A DNA stretch of 64,000 nucleotides from Moraxella oblonga NBRC 102422 (GTDB taxonomy: Bacteria > Pseudomonadota > Gammaproteobacteria > Pseudomonadales > Moraxellaceae): positions 27,926 through 91,925 of the forward strand of contig NZ_BCYQ01000010.1 in the NCBI RefSeq assembly GCF_001598275.1, in the 5' to 3' direction. Each line of letters starts with the position of its first letter. The stretch's first letter is position 1. The translations under genes were made by a program, and so were the position numbers. Of the stretch, positions 30,053 to 39,327 are shown piece after piece. The notes below the pieces were generated by a model. That model did not search any database and was not told where the DNA came from. It saw only the letters and a program-made list of their open reading frames with translations.

Positions 30053-30589
30053 ATGGCAAGATTAAAATCTTTATATAATGAAAAACTAAAACAGCAAATC
30101 AAAGATGAGCTGGGTTTAGAAAATGTAATGCAAGTGCCAAAAATCACCAAAATTACCCTAAATATGGGTGTAGGTGGTGCTGCACAAGATAAAAAACTGC
30201 TTGAAGGTGCATTGGCTGATATGACTGTTATTGCTGGTCAAAAGCCAGTTGTTACCAAAGCTCGCAAGTCAGTTGCAGGCTTTAAAATCCGTGAAGAGTG
30301 GCCAATTGGTTGTAAAGTTACTCTTCGTGGCGACCAAATGTATGAATTCCTAGATCGCTTAATTGCCATTGCAATTCCTCGTATCCGTGATTTTCGTGGT
30401 TTTTCAGCCAAAGCGTTTGATGGTCGTGGTAACTATTCTTTAGGTATTAAAGAACAAATCGTTTTCCCTGAAGTGGATTTTGATAAGATTGACCGCATTC
30501 GTGGTCTTGACATCACCATCACAACGACTGCTACCAATGACGATCAAGGTCGTGCATTGCTAAAAGCATTCGGTTTCCCATTTAGATAA
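30053..30589 (+). CDS. rplE: 50S ribosomal protein L5
   Basis: A 178-residue protein of the central protuberance that binds 5S rRNA and the P-site t[23 protein letters not shown] and the late [20 protein letters not shown] are characteristic. Confidence 0.97.
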   Translation: MARLKSLYNEKLKQQIKDELGLENVMQVPKITKITLNMGVGGAAQDKKLLEGALADMTVIAGQKPVVTKARKSVAGFKIREEWPIGCKVTLRGDQMYEFLDRLIAIAIPRIRDFRGFSAKAFDGRGNYSLGIKEQIVFPEVDFDKIDRIRGLDITITTTATNDDQGRALLKAFGFPFR

Positions 30590-30599
30590 GGTAAACGTT

Positions 30600-30905
30600 A
30601 TGGCTAAAATGAGCATGATTAATCGCGAGCTAAAACGCGAAAAATGTGTGGCTAAGTATGCCGAGAAGCGTGCAGCCCTAAAAGCAATTATCAATGATTC
30701 TAAGGCGAGTGATGAAGAGCGCTTAGAAGCGATGCTAGCACTTCAAGCATTGCCACGTAATTCATCACCAGTTCGTCTACGCAATCGTTGTGGTTTGACT
30801 GGTCGTCCACATGGATTTTTCCGTAAATTTGGTTTGTCACGTAACAAATTGCGTGAGCGTGTAATGCAAGGTGATGTACCTGGCGTTCGCAAAGCGAGCT
30901 GGTAA
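30600..30905 (+). CDS. rpsN: 30S ribosomal protein S14 (zinc-free type)
   Basis: A 101-residue protein of the 30S head. [20 protein letters not shown] is the signature. It is the long form without the CxxC pairs, so it needs no zinc, unlike short S14 of many Gram-positives. Confidence 0.97.
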   Translation: MAKMSMINRELKREKCVAKYAEKRAALKAIINDSKASDEERLEAMLALQALPRNSSPVRLRNRCGLTGRPHGFFRKFGLSRNKLRERVMQGDVPGVRKASW

Positions 30906-30916
30906 GGAGTGTCGCA

Positions 30917-31315
30917 ATGAGTATGCAAGATCCAGTTGCTGATATGCTAACCCGCATTCGCAACGCACAATCAAGAAATAAACCATCTGTCAGTATGCCT
31001 GCTTCAAAACTACGCAAATCTATCGCTGACTTATTGGTTGCTGAGGGCTATTTGACCTCTGCCGAGTTAATAGAAGGCGAGAATGGTAAAAAGCTTCTAA
31101 ATATTGAACTAAAATACTACCAAGGCAAAGGCGTTATCGCTCAATTGAAACGTTATAGCCGTCCTGGTCTTCGTCAGTATCGCAGTAAAGATGATCTACC
31201 GAGTGTTCAAAAAGGTTTGGGTGTTGCCATCATCTCTACCAGCAAAGGTTTGATGAGTGACCGTGCTGCACGTGCCGCTGGCATTGGTGGTGAAGTGATT
31301 GCGTTAGTTGCTTAA
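30917..31315 (+). CDS. rpsH: 30S ribosomal protein S8
   Basis: A 132-residue central-domain protein; in E. coli it represses the spc operon by binding its m[21 protein letters not shown] and [20 protein letters not shown] are diagnostic. Unusually, it is followed by a terminator-like hairpin and a 154-base gap instead of running directly into rplF. Confidence 0.97.
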   Translation: MSMQDPVADMLTRIRNAQSRNKPSVSMPASKLRKSIADLLVAEGYLTSAELIEGENGKKLLNIELKYYQGKGVIAQLKRYSRPGLRQYRSKDDLPSVQKGLGVAIISTSKGLMSDRAARAAGIGGEVIALVA

Positions 31316-31340
31316 TTACTAACAAAAATTACATAAAATA

Positions 31341-31373
31341 AAAAATCCTTAGTTTACTCTAAGGATTTTTTAT
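31341..31373 (+). terminator. Terminator-like hairpin inside the spc operon
   Basis: A perfect 12-base stem (AAAAATCCTTAG / CTAAGGATTTTT) with loop TTTACT, whose 3' arm ends in a T run. It meets the form of an intrinsic terminator, yet essential genes of the same operon follow, so it is probably partial or paired with a new promoter. Confidence 0.75.
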
Positions 31374-31381
31374 GGTATAAT
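31353..31381 (+). promoter_or_regulatory. Candidate internal promoter before rplF
   Basis: TATAAT at 31376-31381 is perfect. At a 17-base spacing the -35 is TTTACT (31353-31358), which is exactly the loop of the terminator hairpin. The match to TTGACA is four of six. Confidence 0.6.
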
Positions 31382-31392
31382 AAAAAACTGTT

Positions 31393-31444
31393 TTGAATGT
31401 AGTTTTTAAACATTCAATATTGGTCATATTACCATTTTGGTAAT
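31393..31444 (+). promoter_or_regulatory. Two inverted repeats in the rplF leader
   Basis: TTGAATGT / ACATTCAA (31393-31400 and 31410-31417) and ATTACC / GGTAAT (31428-31433 and 31439-31444). Both would lie in an mRNA started at the internal promoter and could serve as a protein-binding structure; no known r-protein site was recognised. Confidence 0.45.
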
Positions 31445-31469
31445 TATTGTAATTGTTAAGGAATTTCCT

Positions 31470-32006
31470 ATGTCTCGTGTGGCTAAAGCCCCAGTAACGC
31501 TACCTGCGGGTACTAGTGTTACTTTGAACGGTCGGCAGGTTGAAGTTAAAGGCAAGAATGGTTCATTGTCTTTACACCTGCATGATTTGGTCGAGCTCAA
31601 GCAAGAAGATAACATTGTTACACTTGCTCCTGTTAAAGATACCAAAGAAGCGTGGATGCACACAGGTACTGTGCGTGCATTACTAAACAACATGGTGAAT
31701 GGTGTTACTAATGGTTTTGAGCGTCGCCTACAACTGATTGGTGTTGGTTATCGTGTACAAAACATCACTGGCAACCAAATCACTCTAAGTCTTGGTTACT
31801 CTCACCCTATTGAATACACTCTTCCAGAGGGCGTGACTGCTGAAAACCCAAGCCAAACTGAAATCGTGCTAAGATCTAGCGATAAACAAAAATTGGGTCA
31901 AGCAGCAGCTAAAATTCGTAGCTTCCGTCCGCCAGAGCCTTATAAAGGTAAAGGTGTTCGTTATAGCGATGAAGTAGTTCTTCGTAAAGAAGCTAAGAAA
32001 AAATAA
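31470..32006 (+). CDS. rplF: 50S ribosomal protein L6
   Basis: A 178-residue protein near the factor-binding site. [20 protein letters not shown] starts it, and [20 protein letters not shown] is the C-terminal signature. The ATG at 31470 has AAGGA upstream; an earlier in-frame ATG lies inside the hairpin region and is unlikely. Confidence 0.97.
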   Translation: MSRVAKAPVTLPAGTSVTLNGRQVEVKGKNGSLSLHLHDLVELKQEDNIVTLAPVKDTKEAWMHTGTVRALLNNMVNGVTNGFERRLQLIGVGYRVQNITGNQITLSLGYSHPIEYTLPEGVTAENPSQTEIVLRSSDKQKLGQAAAKIRSFRPPEPYKGKGVRYSDEVVLRKEAKKK

Positions 32007-32021
32007 GTAAGGTGAGCAAAA

Positions 32022-32372
32022 ATGTTTGATAAAAAATCAGCTCGTCTTCGCCGAGCAAAGAAAACCCGTGCACATATCCGTCAATTGGGTGCAAACCGTT
32101 TGACTGTTACTCGTACACCACGTCATATCTATGCACAAGTAATTTCGCCAACAGGTGGTATTGTACTTGCACAAGCATCTACTTTAGATGCCAGTTTGCG
32201 TTCTGGTGCAACAGGTAATGTTGAGGCAGCTAAAGCAGTCGGTGCATTGATTGCAGAGCGTGCAAAAGCTGTTGGTATTACTAAGGTTGCTTTTGACCGT
32301 AGTGGTTTTAAATATCATGGCCGTGTTAAAGCGCTTGCTGACGCTGCTCGTGAAAACGGATTGGAGTTCTAA
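32022..32372 (+). CDS. rplR: 50S ribosomal protein L18
   Basis: A 116-residue protein that binds 5S rRNA with L5. [20 protein letters not shown] and the end [20 protein letters not shown] are diagnostic. Confidence 0.97.
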   Translation: MFDKKSARLRRAKKTRAHIRQLGANRLTVTRTPRHIYAQVISPTGGIVLAQASTLDASLRSGATGNVEAAKAVGALIAERAKAVGITKVAFDRSGFKYHGRVKALADAARENGLEF

Positions 32373-32374
32373 TC

Positions 32375-32872
32375 ATGGCAAAAATTGAACAAACTGATGG
32401 TTTGGTAGAAAAGTTGGTTGCCGTTGACCGTGTTGCTAAAGTTGTAAAAGGTGGTCGTATTTTTTCTTTCACCGCTTTGACAGTAGTTGGTGACGGTAAC
32501 GGTCGTGTGGGCTTTGGTCGCGGTAAGGCTCGTGAAGTGCCTGCTGCTATTCAAAAAGCACTTGAGGCTGCCAAACGTAATATGATTACCGTTGAGCTTG
32601 CAGGTCATACTCTACAACACCCAATTCATGCTCGTCATGGTGCTTCAAAAGTATATATGCAACCAGCCTCTGAGGGTACTGGTGTTATTGCTGGCGGTGC
32701 AATGCGTGCTGTGCTTGAAGTTGCTGGCGTTCAGAACGTTTTAGCAAAATGTTATGGTTCAACCAATGCTGCCAATGTGGTGCAAGCAACTTTTAAAGGT
32801 TTGCGTGATATGGTTTCACCAGAGCAAGTTGCTGCTAAACGTGGTAAGTCTGTCGAAGAAATTTTGGGCTAA
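32375..32872 (+). CDS. rpsE: 30S ribosomal protein S5
   Basis: A 165-residue protein at the mRNA entry, important for accuracy and the spectinomycin site. [20 protein letters not shown] and [19 protein letters not shown] are signatures. Two bases after rplR. Confidence 0.97.
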   Translation: MAKIEQTDGLVEKLVAVDRVAKVVKGGRIFSFTALTVVGDGNGRVGFGRGKAREVPAAIQKALEAAKRNMITVELAGHTLQHPIHARHGASKVYMQPASEGTGVIAGGAMRAVLEVAGVQNVLAKCYGSTNAANVVQATFKGLRDMVSPEQVAAKRGKSVEEILG

Positions 32873-32888
32873 GGAGTAGGTGAGTTTT

Positions 32889-33068
32889 ATGAAAACTATG
32901 AAAATTACTCAAACTAAGTCTAGTTCTCACCGTTTGGCAAGCCATAAAGCCTGTCTAAAAGGTTTGGGGCTACGTCGTATTGGGCATACTGTTGAAGTTG
33001 AGGATACTCCTTCTACTCGTGGTATGGTGAACCGTGTAAATTACATGGTTAAGGTGGAGGAAGCGTAA
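32889..33068 (+). CDS. rpmD: 50S ribosomal protein L30
   Basis: A 59-residue protein, [20 protein letters not shown], with [21 protein letters not shown] prefer the ATG at 32889, which fits the family N-terminus, over a GTG at 32880; the GGAG at 32873 is 12 bases from the ATG but only 3 from the GTG, so the start is not certain. Confidence 0.93.
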   Translation: MKTMKITQTKSSSHRLASHKACLKGLGLRRIGHTVEVEDTPSTRGMVNRVNYMVKVEEA

Positions 33069-33508
33069 TGGGTCTTCGTTTGAATGAATTGGCACCTGCC
33101 ATCGGTGCAAAAAAGACCGCTCAACGTCGTGGTCGCGGTATTGGTTCTGGTATTGGTAAAACTGGTGGTCGTGGTATTAAAGGTCAAACCTCACGCTCTG
33201 GTTCTAGTATTCCAGCAGGTTTTGAAGGCGGTCAAATGCCTATCTATCGCCGTCTACCAAAATTTGGTTTCACTTCACAATTGGCTTTGGAAACTGCCGA
33301 AGTTCGTTTGTCTGAATTGAACAAAATTGAAGGCAACGAAGTAACTGTTGAAACGCTAAAAGCTGCTAATATTATTCGTGGCGATATGAAGCGCGCTCGC
33401 ATTATTTTGTCTGGTAAGGTTGATCGTGCCTTAACTTTTAAGGGCGTGAAAGTTACTAAAGGTGCAAAAGAAGCCATTGTTGCCGTTGGCGGTAGCGTTG
33501 AGGAATAA
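33068..33508 (+). CDS. rplO: 50S ribosomal protein L15
   Basis: A 146-residue late-assembly protein. Its Gly/Arg-rich N-terminal extension ([20 protein letters not shown]) and [17 protein letters not shown] are typical. Overlaps rpmD by one base. Confidence 0.97.
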   Translation: MGLRLNELAPAIGAKKTAQRRGRGIGSGIGKTGGRGIKGQTSRSGSSIPAGFEGGQMPIYRRLPKFGFTSQLALETAEVRLSELNKIEGNEVTVETLKAANIIRGDMKRARIILSGKVDRALTFKGVKVTKGAKEAIVAVGGSVEE

Positions 33509-33511
33509 TCA

Positions 33512-34837
33512 ATGAGTAAGCAGTTGGCGTCCAAAGCGGGCATACCGCTAAATCCATTAGCATTTATTCGTAAATACGATGAGCTGTGGAATCGTATGTT
33601 GTTTTTGCTGGGGGCGTTGATTGTTTATCGCTTTGGATCACATATACCAGTGCCGGGCATTAATCCAATTGAGCTAGCTGCCTTTTTTACTAAAGGTAAA
33701 GATACTTTTTTAGGCATGTTCAACATGTTTTCAGGTGGCTCTTTAGAGCGTATGTCTATTATGGCACTGGGGATTATGCCCTATATTTCTGCATCAATTG
33801 TAGTGCAAATGCTTTCAGCCATCATACCTTCTTTGGAAGCATTAAAAAAAGAGGGTGAGGTTGGTCGTAGAACAATCAGTAAATACACAAGGCAGGGTGC
33901 TTTGGTCTTGTCTTTTGTGCAGGCAGTGGGTATGTCCACCATGTTGCTGTCAGGCGGCATGACCTTAACTACGGGGTTAGCGTTTTATATTCCTGCTGTC
34001 AGTTCATTGGTTGCTGGTTCTATGTTTTTGATGTGGCTTGGTGAGCAAATTACCGAAAGAGGTATTGGTAATGGCATCTCGATGTTGATATTAGCAAGCA
34101 TTGTTGCCAGTGCACCAACAATGATTTCTCAGGCATTTGGTCAAAATAGTAACTTGCTTGTGATGTTGGTTTTTGGATTGGTTGCTATTGCTGTTGTAGC
34201 GGCAATAGTATACATTGAGCGAGCTCAGCGTCGTGTACCTGTCAATTATGCTCAAAAGCAACAAGAGGGGCGTAAAGTTTATGCTCAACAACAGTCACAT
34301 TTGCCATTAAAGTTAAATATGGCTGGAGTAATCCCTGCAATTTTTGCTAGCTCTTTGCTATTATTACCTGCAAGCCTTGGGCAGTTTGGTGGTTCGTCAA
34401 CAGAGCCTACAAAATTTCAGGTATTTTTACAAAATGTCTCGTTGGTGTTGCAACCGGGTAGTCCTTTATACCTACTATTATTTGGTGCATTAATCATATT
34501 TTTCTGTTATTTTTATACGGCTTTAATGTTTAATCCCAAAGAAGTGGCAGAAAACTTGAAACGTAGTGGTGCATATATCCCGGGCATTAGACCTGGCCAG
34601 CAAACAAAACGTTATTTGGATTTTGTTTTAAATCGCCTTACCTTTATTGGTGCGATGTATATGGCAATTATTTGTTTGATGCCAATGGTGGCTCAATCAT
34701 CATTTAACATGGCAATTCCATTAGGTGGCACATCTTTACTCATTATGGTTGTGGTTTTGATGGATTTTATTGCTCAGTTACAAGCCCACCTCATGACGCA
34801 TCAGTACCATGATCAAACATTAATTAAATCATCTTAA
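33512..34837 (+). CDS. secY: Protein translocase subunit SecY
   Basis: The 441-residue channel of the Sec translocon in the inner membrane, with ten hydrophobic helices. Landmarks are FRFGSHIPVPGI-type YRFGSHIPVPGINP (TM1/plug), MALGIMPYISASIVVQ, GNGISMLILASIV, and the cytoplasmic loop GAYIPGIRPGQQTKRYLD. It sits after rplO as in E. coli. Confidence 0.97.
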   Translation: MSKQLASKAGIPLNPLAFIRKYDELWNRMLFLLGALIVYRFGSHIPVPGINPIELAAFFTKGKDTFLGMFNMFSGGSLERMSIMALGIMPYISASIVVQMLSAIIPSLEALKKEGEVGRRTISKYTRQGALVLSFVQAVGMSTMLLSGGMTLTTGLAFYIPAVSSLVAGSMFLMWLGEQITERGIGNGISMLILASIVASAPTMISQAFGQNSNLLVMLVFGLVAIAVVAAIVYIERAQRRVPVNYAQKQQEGRKVYAQQQSHLPLKLNMAGVIPAIFASSLLLLPASLGQFGGSSTEPTKFQVFLQNVSLVLQPGSPLYLLLFGALIIFFCYFYTALMFNPKEVAENLKRSGAYIPGIRPGQQTKRYLDFVLNRLTFIGAMYMAIICLMPMVAQSSFNMAIPLGGTSLLIMVVVLMDFIAQLQAHLMTHQYHDQTLIKSS

Positions 34838-34859
34838 AGATGAGTTTTAGGAGCATGAA

Positions 34860-34976
34860 ATGAAAGTTCAAGCATCAGTAAAAAGAATTTGTGGCAGTTG
34901 CAAAATTGTACGTCGCAAAGGTCAAGTTCTTGTGATTTGCAGTTCTGAACCACGTCATAAGCAACGTCAGGGTTAA
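34860..34976 (+). CDS. rpmJ: 50S ribosomal protein L36 (zinc-binding type)
   Basis: A 38-residue protein translated by eye: [20 protein letters not shown] followed by [18 protein letters not shown]. Cys11, Cys14, Cys27 and His33 form the zinc site, so this is the C+ form. GGAG lies 6 bases upstream. It closes the spc operon, 22 bases after secY. Confidence 0.95.
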   Translation: MKVQASVKRICGSCKIVRRKGQVLVICSSEPRHKQRQG

Positions 34977-34990
34977 TTACAAATTAACAC

Positions 34991-35019
34991 TTGAAAAAAT
35001 ATGGCGAATGATGTATCAT
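34991..35019 (+). promoter_or_regulatory. Promoter of the alpha operon
   Basis: TTGAAA (34991-34996), a 17-base spacer and TATCAT (35014-35019), each matching five of six consensus bases, 78 bases before rpsM. Confidence 0.62.
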
Positions 35020-35027
35020 CTCTCGCC
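35003..35027 (+). promoter_or_regulatory. Hairpin at the alpha-operon promoter
   Basis: GGCGA..GATG pairs with CATC..TCGCC around TAT (35003-35027), covering the -10 box. In E. coli S4 represses this operon through a leader pseudoknot; this hairpin may be the start of such a leader or an operator. Role unproven. Confidence 0.4.
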
Positions 35028-35096
35028 TAAACTGCCATGATAATTGGCAAATATCTTGATGCAAATATTTATATTTGTAGTAAATGGAGAAAATCA

Positions 35097-35453
35097 ATGG
35101 CTCGTATTGCCGGTGTAAACATTCCGGACAACAAACACGCTGTGATTTCATTAACTTATATTTTTGGTATTGGACGTACTACTGCTAAGGCTATCTTGGC
35201 AAAGGTAGGTATCCAAGAAACAACAAAAATTGGTCAGTTAGATGATGCACAGTTAGATGCTGTCCGTGCAGAAGTTGCAAATTACACAACTGAGGGCGAC
35301 CTTAGACGTGAAATTTCAATGAATATTAAGCGTTTAGTGGATTTGGGTTGCTATCGTGGTCTTCGTCACCGCCGTGGTCTACCTGTCCGTGGTCAACGCA
35401 CTAAAACCAACGCGCGTACCCGTAAAGGTCCACGCAAAGCAATTAAAAAGTAA
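35097..35453 (+). CDS. rpsM: 30S ribosomal protein S13
   Basis: A 118-residue protein of the 30S head, bridging to the 50[21 protein letters not shown] and [20 protein letters not shown] are signatures. The ATG at 35097 follows GGAG; an upstream in-frame ATG is not family-like. Confidence 0.97.
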   Translation: MARIAGVNIPDNKHAVISLTYIFGIGRTTAKAILAKVGIQETTKIGQLDDAQLDAVRAEVANYTTEGDLRREISMNIKRLVDLGCYRGLRHRRGLPVRGQRTKTNARTRKGPRKAIKK

Positions 35454-35472
35454 TTAATTAGGAAGCTAAAAG

Positions 35473-35865
35473 ATGGCAAAAGACACTCGTAGCCGCAAAA
35501 AAGTGGCTCGTCGTTCGGTATCTGAGGGTATCGCCCACATTCACGCGTCTTTTAATAACACCATTGTAACCATTACTGATCGTCAAGGTAATGCATTGGC
35601 TTGGGCCACTTCAGGTGGACAAGGCTTCCGTGGTTCACGTAAATCTACGCCATTTGCCGCACAGGTTGCAGCTGAGGTTGCAGGTAAAACTGCCCAAGAA
35701 ACTTATGGTGTTAAAAATATTGATGTCTTGGTAAAAGGTCCAGGACCAGGTCGTGAGTCTGCGGTTCGTGCATTAGGTTCATTGGGTTATAAAATTAACA
35801 GCATTAGTGATGTAACACCAATTCCACATAATGGTTGTCGCCCACCTAAGAAACGTCGTGTTTAA
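35473..35865 (+). CDS. rpsK: 30S ribosomal protein S11
   Basis: A 130-residue platform protein. [20 protein letters not shown] and [15 protein letters not shown] are diagnostic. The GNALAW and PGPGRESA segments are intact. Confidence 0.97.
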   Translation: MAKDTRSRKKVARRSVSEGIAHIHASFNNTIVTITDRQGNALAWATSGGQGFRGSRKSTPFAAQVAAEVAGKTAQETYGVKNIDVLVKGPGPGRESAVRALGSLGYKINSISDVTPIPHNGCRPPKKRRV

Positions 35866-35877
35866 GGAGAAAGATTC

Positions 35878-36519
35878 ATGGCCCGTTATATTGGTCCTAA
35901 ATTAAAATTATCACGTCGTGAAGGTACTGATTTACAATTAAAATCAGGCGTTAAGGCGTATGATGTAAAAACAAAAAAATCAGGTCGTGTACCTGGTCAG
36001 CATGGCAACAGCCAAAATAAAAGCTCTGAATATGCATCTCAGCTTCGTGAAAAACAAAAAGTTAAACGTATGTATGGTGTATTGGAGCGTCAGTTTTCTA
36101 ACTATTATCAAGAAGCTGCTCGTCTACGTGGTGCAACTGGCGAAAACTTGTTAGTTATGCTAGAACGCCGTTTGGATAATGTTGTTTATCGTATGGGTTT
36201 TGGTGCTACTCGTGCTGAGGCTCGCCAACTTGTTAGTCACCGTGCTGTTTTGCTTAAAAAGGCAGGTCGTGATGAGTTTGTACGTGTAAATATTCCTTCA
36301 ATTCAAGTGCAAGACGGTGATGTGATTGCTATTCATGAAAAGTCAAAAGAGCAATTGCGTATCAAGAATGCTATTGAATTGGCATCTCAACGTGGCATTC
36401 CAGAGTGGTTGGAAGTTGATCACAGCAAACTACAGGGCACTTTCAAAACTGCACCAGAGCGTAGCGAATTGCCAGCTGAAATCAACGAACACTTGATTGT
36501 TGAGCTATACTCTAAATAA
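35878..36519 (+). CDS. rpsD: 30S ribosomal protein S4 (zinc-free)
   Basis: A 213-residue primary assembly protein and probable autoregulator of the alpha operon. The S4 domain contains [20 protein letters not shown] and [11 protein letters not shown]. No cysteines are present, so it is the zinc-free type. Slightly longer than the 206-residue E. coli protein. Confidence 0.97.
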   Translation: MARYIGPKLKLSRREGTDLQLKSGVKAYDVKTKKSGRVPGQHGNSQNKSSEYASQLREKQKVKRMYGVLERQFSNYYQEAARLRGATGENLLVMLERRLDNVVYRMGFGATRAEARQLVSHRAVLLKKAGRDEFVRVNIPSIQVQDGDVIAIHEKSKEQLRIKNAIELASQRGIPEWLEVDHSKLQGTFKTAPERSELPAEINEHLIVELYSK

Positions 36520-36544
36520 TTAATGAACTAATCGAGGTGACACT

Positions 36545-37546
36545 ATGACAAATGCAACAGAGTTTCTAATACCAAACACAATCAGTGTTGATTTGGTCAA
36601 TGAAACAACTGCTAAGGTCACGCTCGAGCCGTTAGAACGTGGCTTTGGGCATACACTGGGTAATGCTCTACGTCGCATTCTACTTTCTTCACTTTCTGGT
36701 GCTGCAGTTGTAGAAGCTGAAATTGAAGGTGTGAATCACGAGTATTCTACCTTAGAGGGTCTACAAGAAGATGTGCTTGATTTGTTGTTGAACCTGAAAG
36801 GTTTAGCGATTGTTTTGCACGATCAAAATGAAGCATATCTAACTGTAGATAAACAAGGTCCTTGTATTGTTACTGCTGCCGATTTGGAGTTACCACATAA
36901 TGTTGAGATTGCCAACCCTAATTTGGTACTTGCAACATTGAGTGAGCGTGGACATCTGAAAATGCGTCTACGTGTGGTGATGGGTCGGGGTTATGAACCA
37001 GCTAATCAGCATCGTAGTAACCATGATAAGGCGATCGGGCACTTGAAGTTGGATGCAAGTTTTAGTCCAATTTTGCGGGTGGCTTATGACGTAGAAAATG
37101 CCCGTGTTGAGCAACGTACTGATTTGGATAAACTTATTATTGAGCTTGAAACCAATGGTACGATAGATCCAGAAGAGGCAATTCGTAAAGCAGCAACTAT
37201 CTTACAGCAACAGATTTCTGTTTTTGTTAATTTGGAAGCTGAAGAAGCTCCCGAGCCAGTGAAAGAGAAAGAAGAGATTGATCCTGCACTACTTCGTCCA
37301 GTAGATGATCTTGAACTAACGGTTCGTTCAGCAAACTGCTTAAAAGCAGAGAATATTTATTATATTGGCGATTTGGTGCAACGCTCCGAAACAGAGCTTC
37401 TTAAGACACCAAATTTAGGTAAGAAGTCATTAACTGAAATCAAAGACGTGCTTGCGTCTAAAGGTTTAGAACTTGGTATGCGCCTAGATAACTGGCCACC
37501 AAGTGATTTGCGAGTTGATGATCGTTATTCTTATCGTAGCCGTTAA
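36545..37546 (+). CDS. rpoA: RNA polymerase alpha subunit
   Basis: A 333-residue subunit. The N-terminal dimerisation domain has [20 protein letters not shown]. After an acidic linker ([14 protein letters not shown]), the C-terminal domain that contacts UP elements and activators has [20 protein letters not shown] (with the Arg265-equivalent) and [16 protein letters not shown]. Length is standard. Confidence 0.98.
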   Translation: MTNATEFLIPNTISVDLVNETTAKVTLEPLERGFGHTLGNALRRILLSSLSGAAVVEAEIEGVNHEYSTLEGLQEDVLDLLLNLKGLAIVLHDQNEAYLTVDKQGPCIVTAADLELPHNVEIANPNLVLATLSERGHLKMRLRVVMGRGYEPANQHRSNHDKAIGHLKLDASFSPILRVAYDVENARVEQRTDLDKLIIELETNGTIDPEEAIRKAATILQQQISVFVNLEAEEAPEPVKEKEEIDPALLRPVDDLELTVRSANCLKAENIYYIGDLVQRSETELLKTPNLGKKSLTEIKDVLASKGLELGMRLDNWPPSDLRVDDRYSYRSR

Positions 37547-37563
37547 CCTAAAGGATACTGACC

Positions 37564-37923
37564 ATGCGACATCGTAACAGCGGAGTCAAGCTAGGCCGTA
37601 CTAGCAGTCATCGTAAAGCCATGTTTCAAAACATGACTAACTCATTGTTTGAGCATGAGCTTATTAAAACTACTTTGGTAAAAGCCAAAGAATTGCGCCG
37701 TGTAGCTGAACCACTCATTACATTGGCAAAAGAGGATAGCGTTGCAAATCGCCGTTTGGCTTTCAATCGCACTCGTAATAAAGCCATTGTTGGTAAACTA
37801 TTTACCGAATTAGGACCTCGCTACAAAGCTCGTCCAGGCGGTTATCTGCGCATCATCAAGTGTGGCTATCGTGATGGCGATAACGCACCTATGGCTTATG
37901 TGGAGTTGGTTGACCGCCCATAA
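37564..37923 (+). CDS. rplQ: 50S ribosomal protein L17
   Basis: A 119-residue protein near the tunnel exit. [20 protein letters not shown] and [20 protein letters not shown] are signatures. Last gene of the alpha operon. Confidence 0.97.
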   Translation: MRHRNSGVKLGRTSSHRKAMFQNMTNSLFEHELIKTTLVKAKELRRVAEPLITLAKEDSVANRRLAFNRTRNKAIVGKLFTELGPRYKARPGGYLRIIKCGYRDGDNAPMAYVELVDRP

Positions 37924-37937
37924 TTGGCAATTCAATC

Positions 37938-37976
37938 AAAAGCAAACCCTAAACTGATTTAGGGTTTGCTTTTTTA
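37938..37976. terminator. Strong intrinsic terminator after rplQ
   Basis: A 15-16 base stem (AAAGCAAACCCTAAA / TTTAGGGTTTGCTTT) with loop CTGA and flanking A and T runs. It ends the ribosomal transcript and can also stop the convergent polysaccharide operon. Confidence 0.92.
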
Positions 37977-38034
37977 TACTTTAGGGGAGTTGTAAGTGAG
38001 TGATGTTGATTGCTCTGTAATTATGGATTTGTAA

Positions 38035-39303
38035 TTATTTTTTCTGACCAATACCAAAATAATCACCAGTAAGCTGAGCGATGTCTTTATTACTGAGTAT
38101 GTTTTTGGCATCAAAGATGGGAATACTGTATTTATTTAGTTCATGAATATTGGGCGGATTTAGTTCAGACCAATTGATGATAAATAAACCATCAATATGA
38201 TTGAGTTGATAGGGATTGTCAGTAATTTGTAATAATGACTGATTTTCGTAAATTTGTTGAAACTCTGATTTTGTATTGCTTAGATAAAGCACGGTCTTAA
38301 TATCATAAGACCAGAGTAATTTTAACAGAGGATGAATGGCAGAATTGGTGCTAAGTCCCGCACCAGTGCGATAACCTGCTCCCCATATCATGACGGTTTT
38401 TTGTTCGATAAAGCCGTTGAAATATCGCCAAAATTTACGGAAAATTAATTCTTTTTGGTCTTCGTTAATCATTAAAACCGCATTTAATACATTGGATTTG
38501 ACGTGTTGTGCATCAAATTGTTGTTTGAGCAAATGAAGCTCATTGGGTAAGCTTTTGCCTCCAAATCCCCATCCTGCTCCCAAATAAGCTGAACCAATGC
38601 GACTGTCCGAACCTATGATTTTCTCAATCTCTTTGATGTTGATATCTTCTTTATCGGCAAGGCGTGCGATTTCATTTATGAATGATACGCGAGTTGCTAA
38701 CATTGCCATAATGCTAGAACGAGCAAATTCGATAGTTTTTATTGTATTGATTTGGCATTTTTTAGCTTGGGATTTGATGAGTGATACAATTTCACACTGT
38801 GTCACACTATTTGGTGTTTTTTCACCAATAATCACCAAGTCAGATTGATAAAAGCTGTTAAAATTCGCTCCATCTTTCATGAAGATGAAAGGTAAGTAAT
38901 ACACCCATTTACTCACCAACTGATTGGCGATGGCTTGCATGGTGCCGATGGTTCCCATGCCACTTAGAATGATTTGGCTGTGTGGGCTGTTTTGGTGATG
39001 AATGAAAGCTTTTAATGTTTCGTCATCTATATCGTCAATAAATAGCCAAATTAACCCTGCTTGTACTTGATTAAAAGAGTTGATTAAATCATTGCAATTG
39101 TAATGATGGATTTTTTTGGCATTGACATAGAGTGACCAAAGGGCGTTAATCTGTGGGTCAAACCTATAATGAGACAAGGTGTCATTAATAGTATTTTGTT
39201 GACCAAAAAAATGCACATTTTTACCCAGACTGGCAAGTAAAATGCCTGCGTTAATGGCTTCGTGATTGGTGCCGATGATATAAGCGCTGTCATGTATTTT
39301 CAT
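38035..39303 (-). CDS. UDP-glucose dehydrogenase homologue lacking catalytic residues
   Basis: A 422-residue member of the UDP-glucose/GDP-mannose dehydrogenase family by overall layout: N-terminal Rossmann-like part, central ATRVSFINEIARLADKEDI helix, then GAGWGFGGKSLPNE and a C-terminal domain (WGAGYRTGAG). The key residues are changed. The active-site Cys of the FGG-x-C-x-x-K-D motif is Ser251, the following Lys-Asp is Asn254-Glu255, the helix Lys is replaced (EFARSSIMAM), and the NAD loop GxGxxG reads GTNHEA. The frame is intact, so a non-enzymatic or altered role is likely. Last gene of the polysaccharide operon. Confidence 0.75.
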   Translation of the reverse strand: MKIHDSAYIIGTNHEAINAGILLASLGKNVHFFGQQNTINDTLSHYRFDPQINALWSLYVNAKKIHHYNCNDLINSFNQVQAGLIWLFIDDIDDETLKAFIHHQNSPHSQIILSGMGTIGTMQAIANQLVSKWVYYLPFIFMKDGANFNSFYQSDLVIIGEKTPNSVTQCEIVSLIKSQAKKCQINTIKTIEFARSSIMAMLATRVSFINEIARLADKEDINIKEIEKIIGSDSRIGSAYLGAGWGFGGKSLPNELHLLKQQFDAQHVKSNVLNAVLMINEDQKELIFRKFWRYFNGFIEQKTVMIWGAGYRTGAGLSTNSAIHPLLKLLWSYDIKTVLYLSNTKSEFQQIYENQSLLQITDNPYQLNHIDGLFIINWSELNPPNIHELNKYSIPIFDAKNILSNKDIAQLTGDYFGIGQKK

Positions 39304-39327
39304 TAAGTCATCTCTTGTTGGTTGCCG

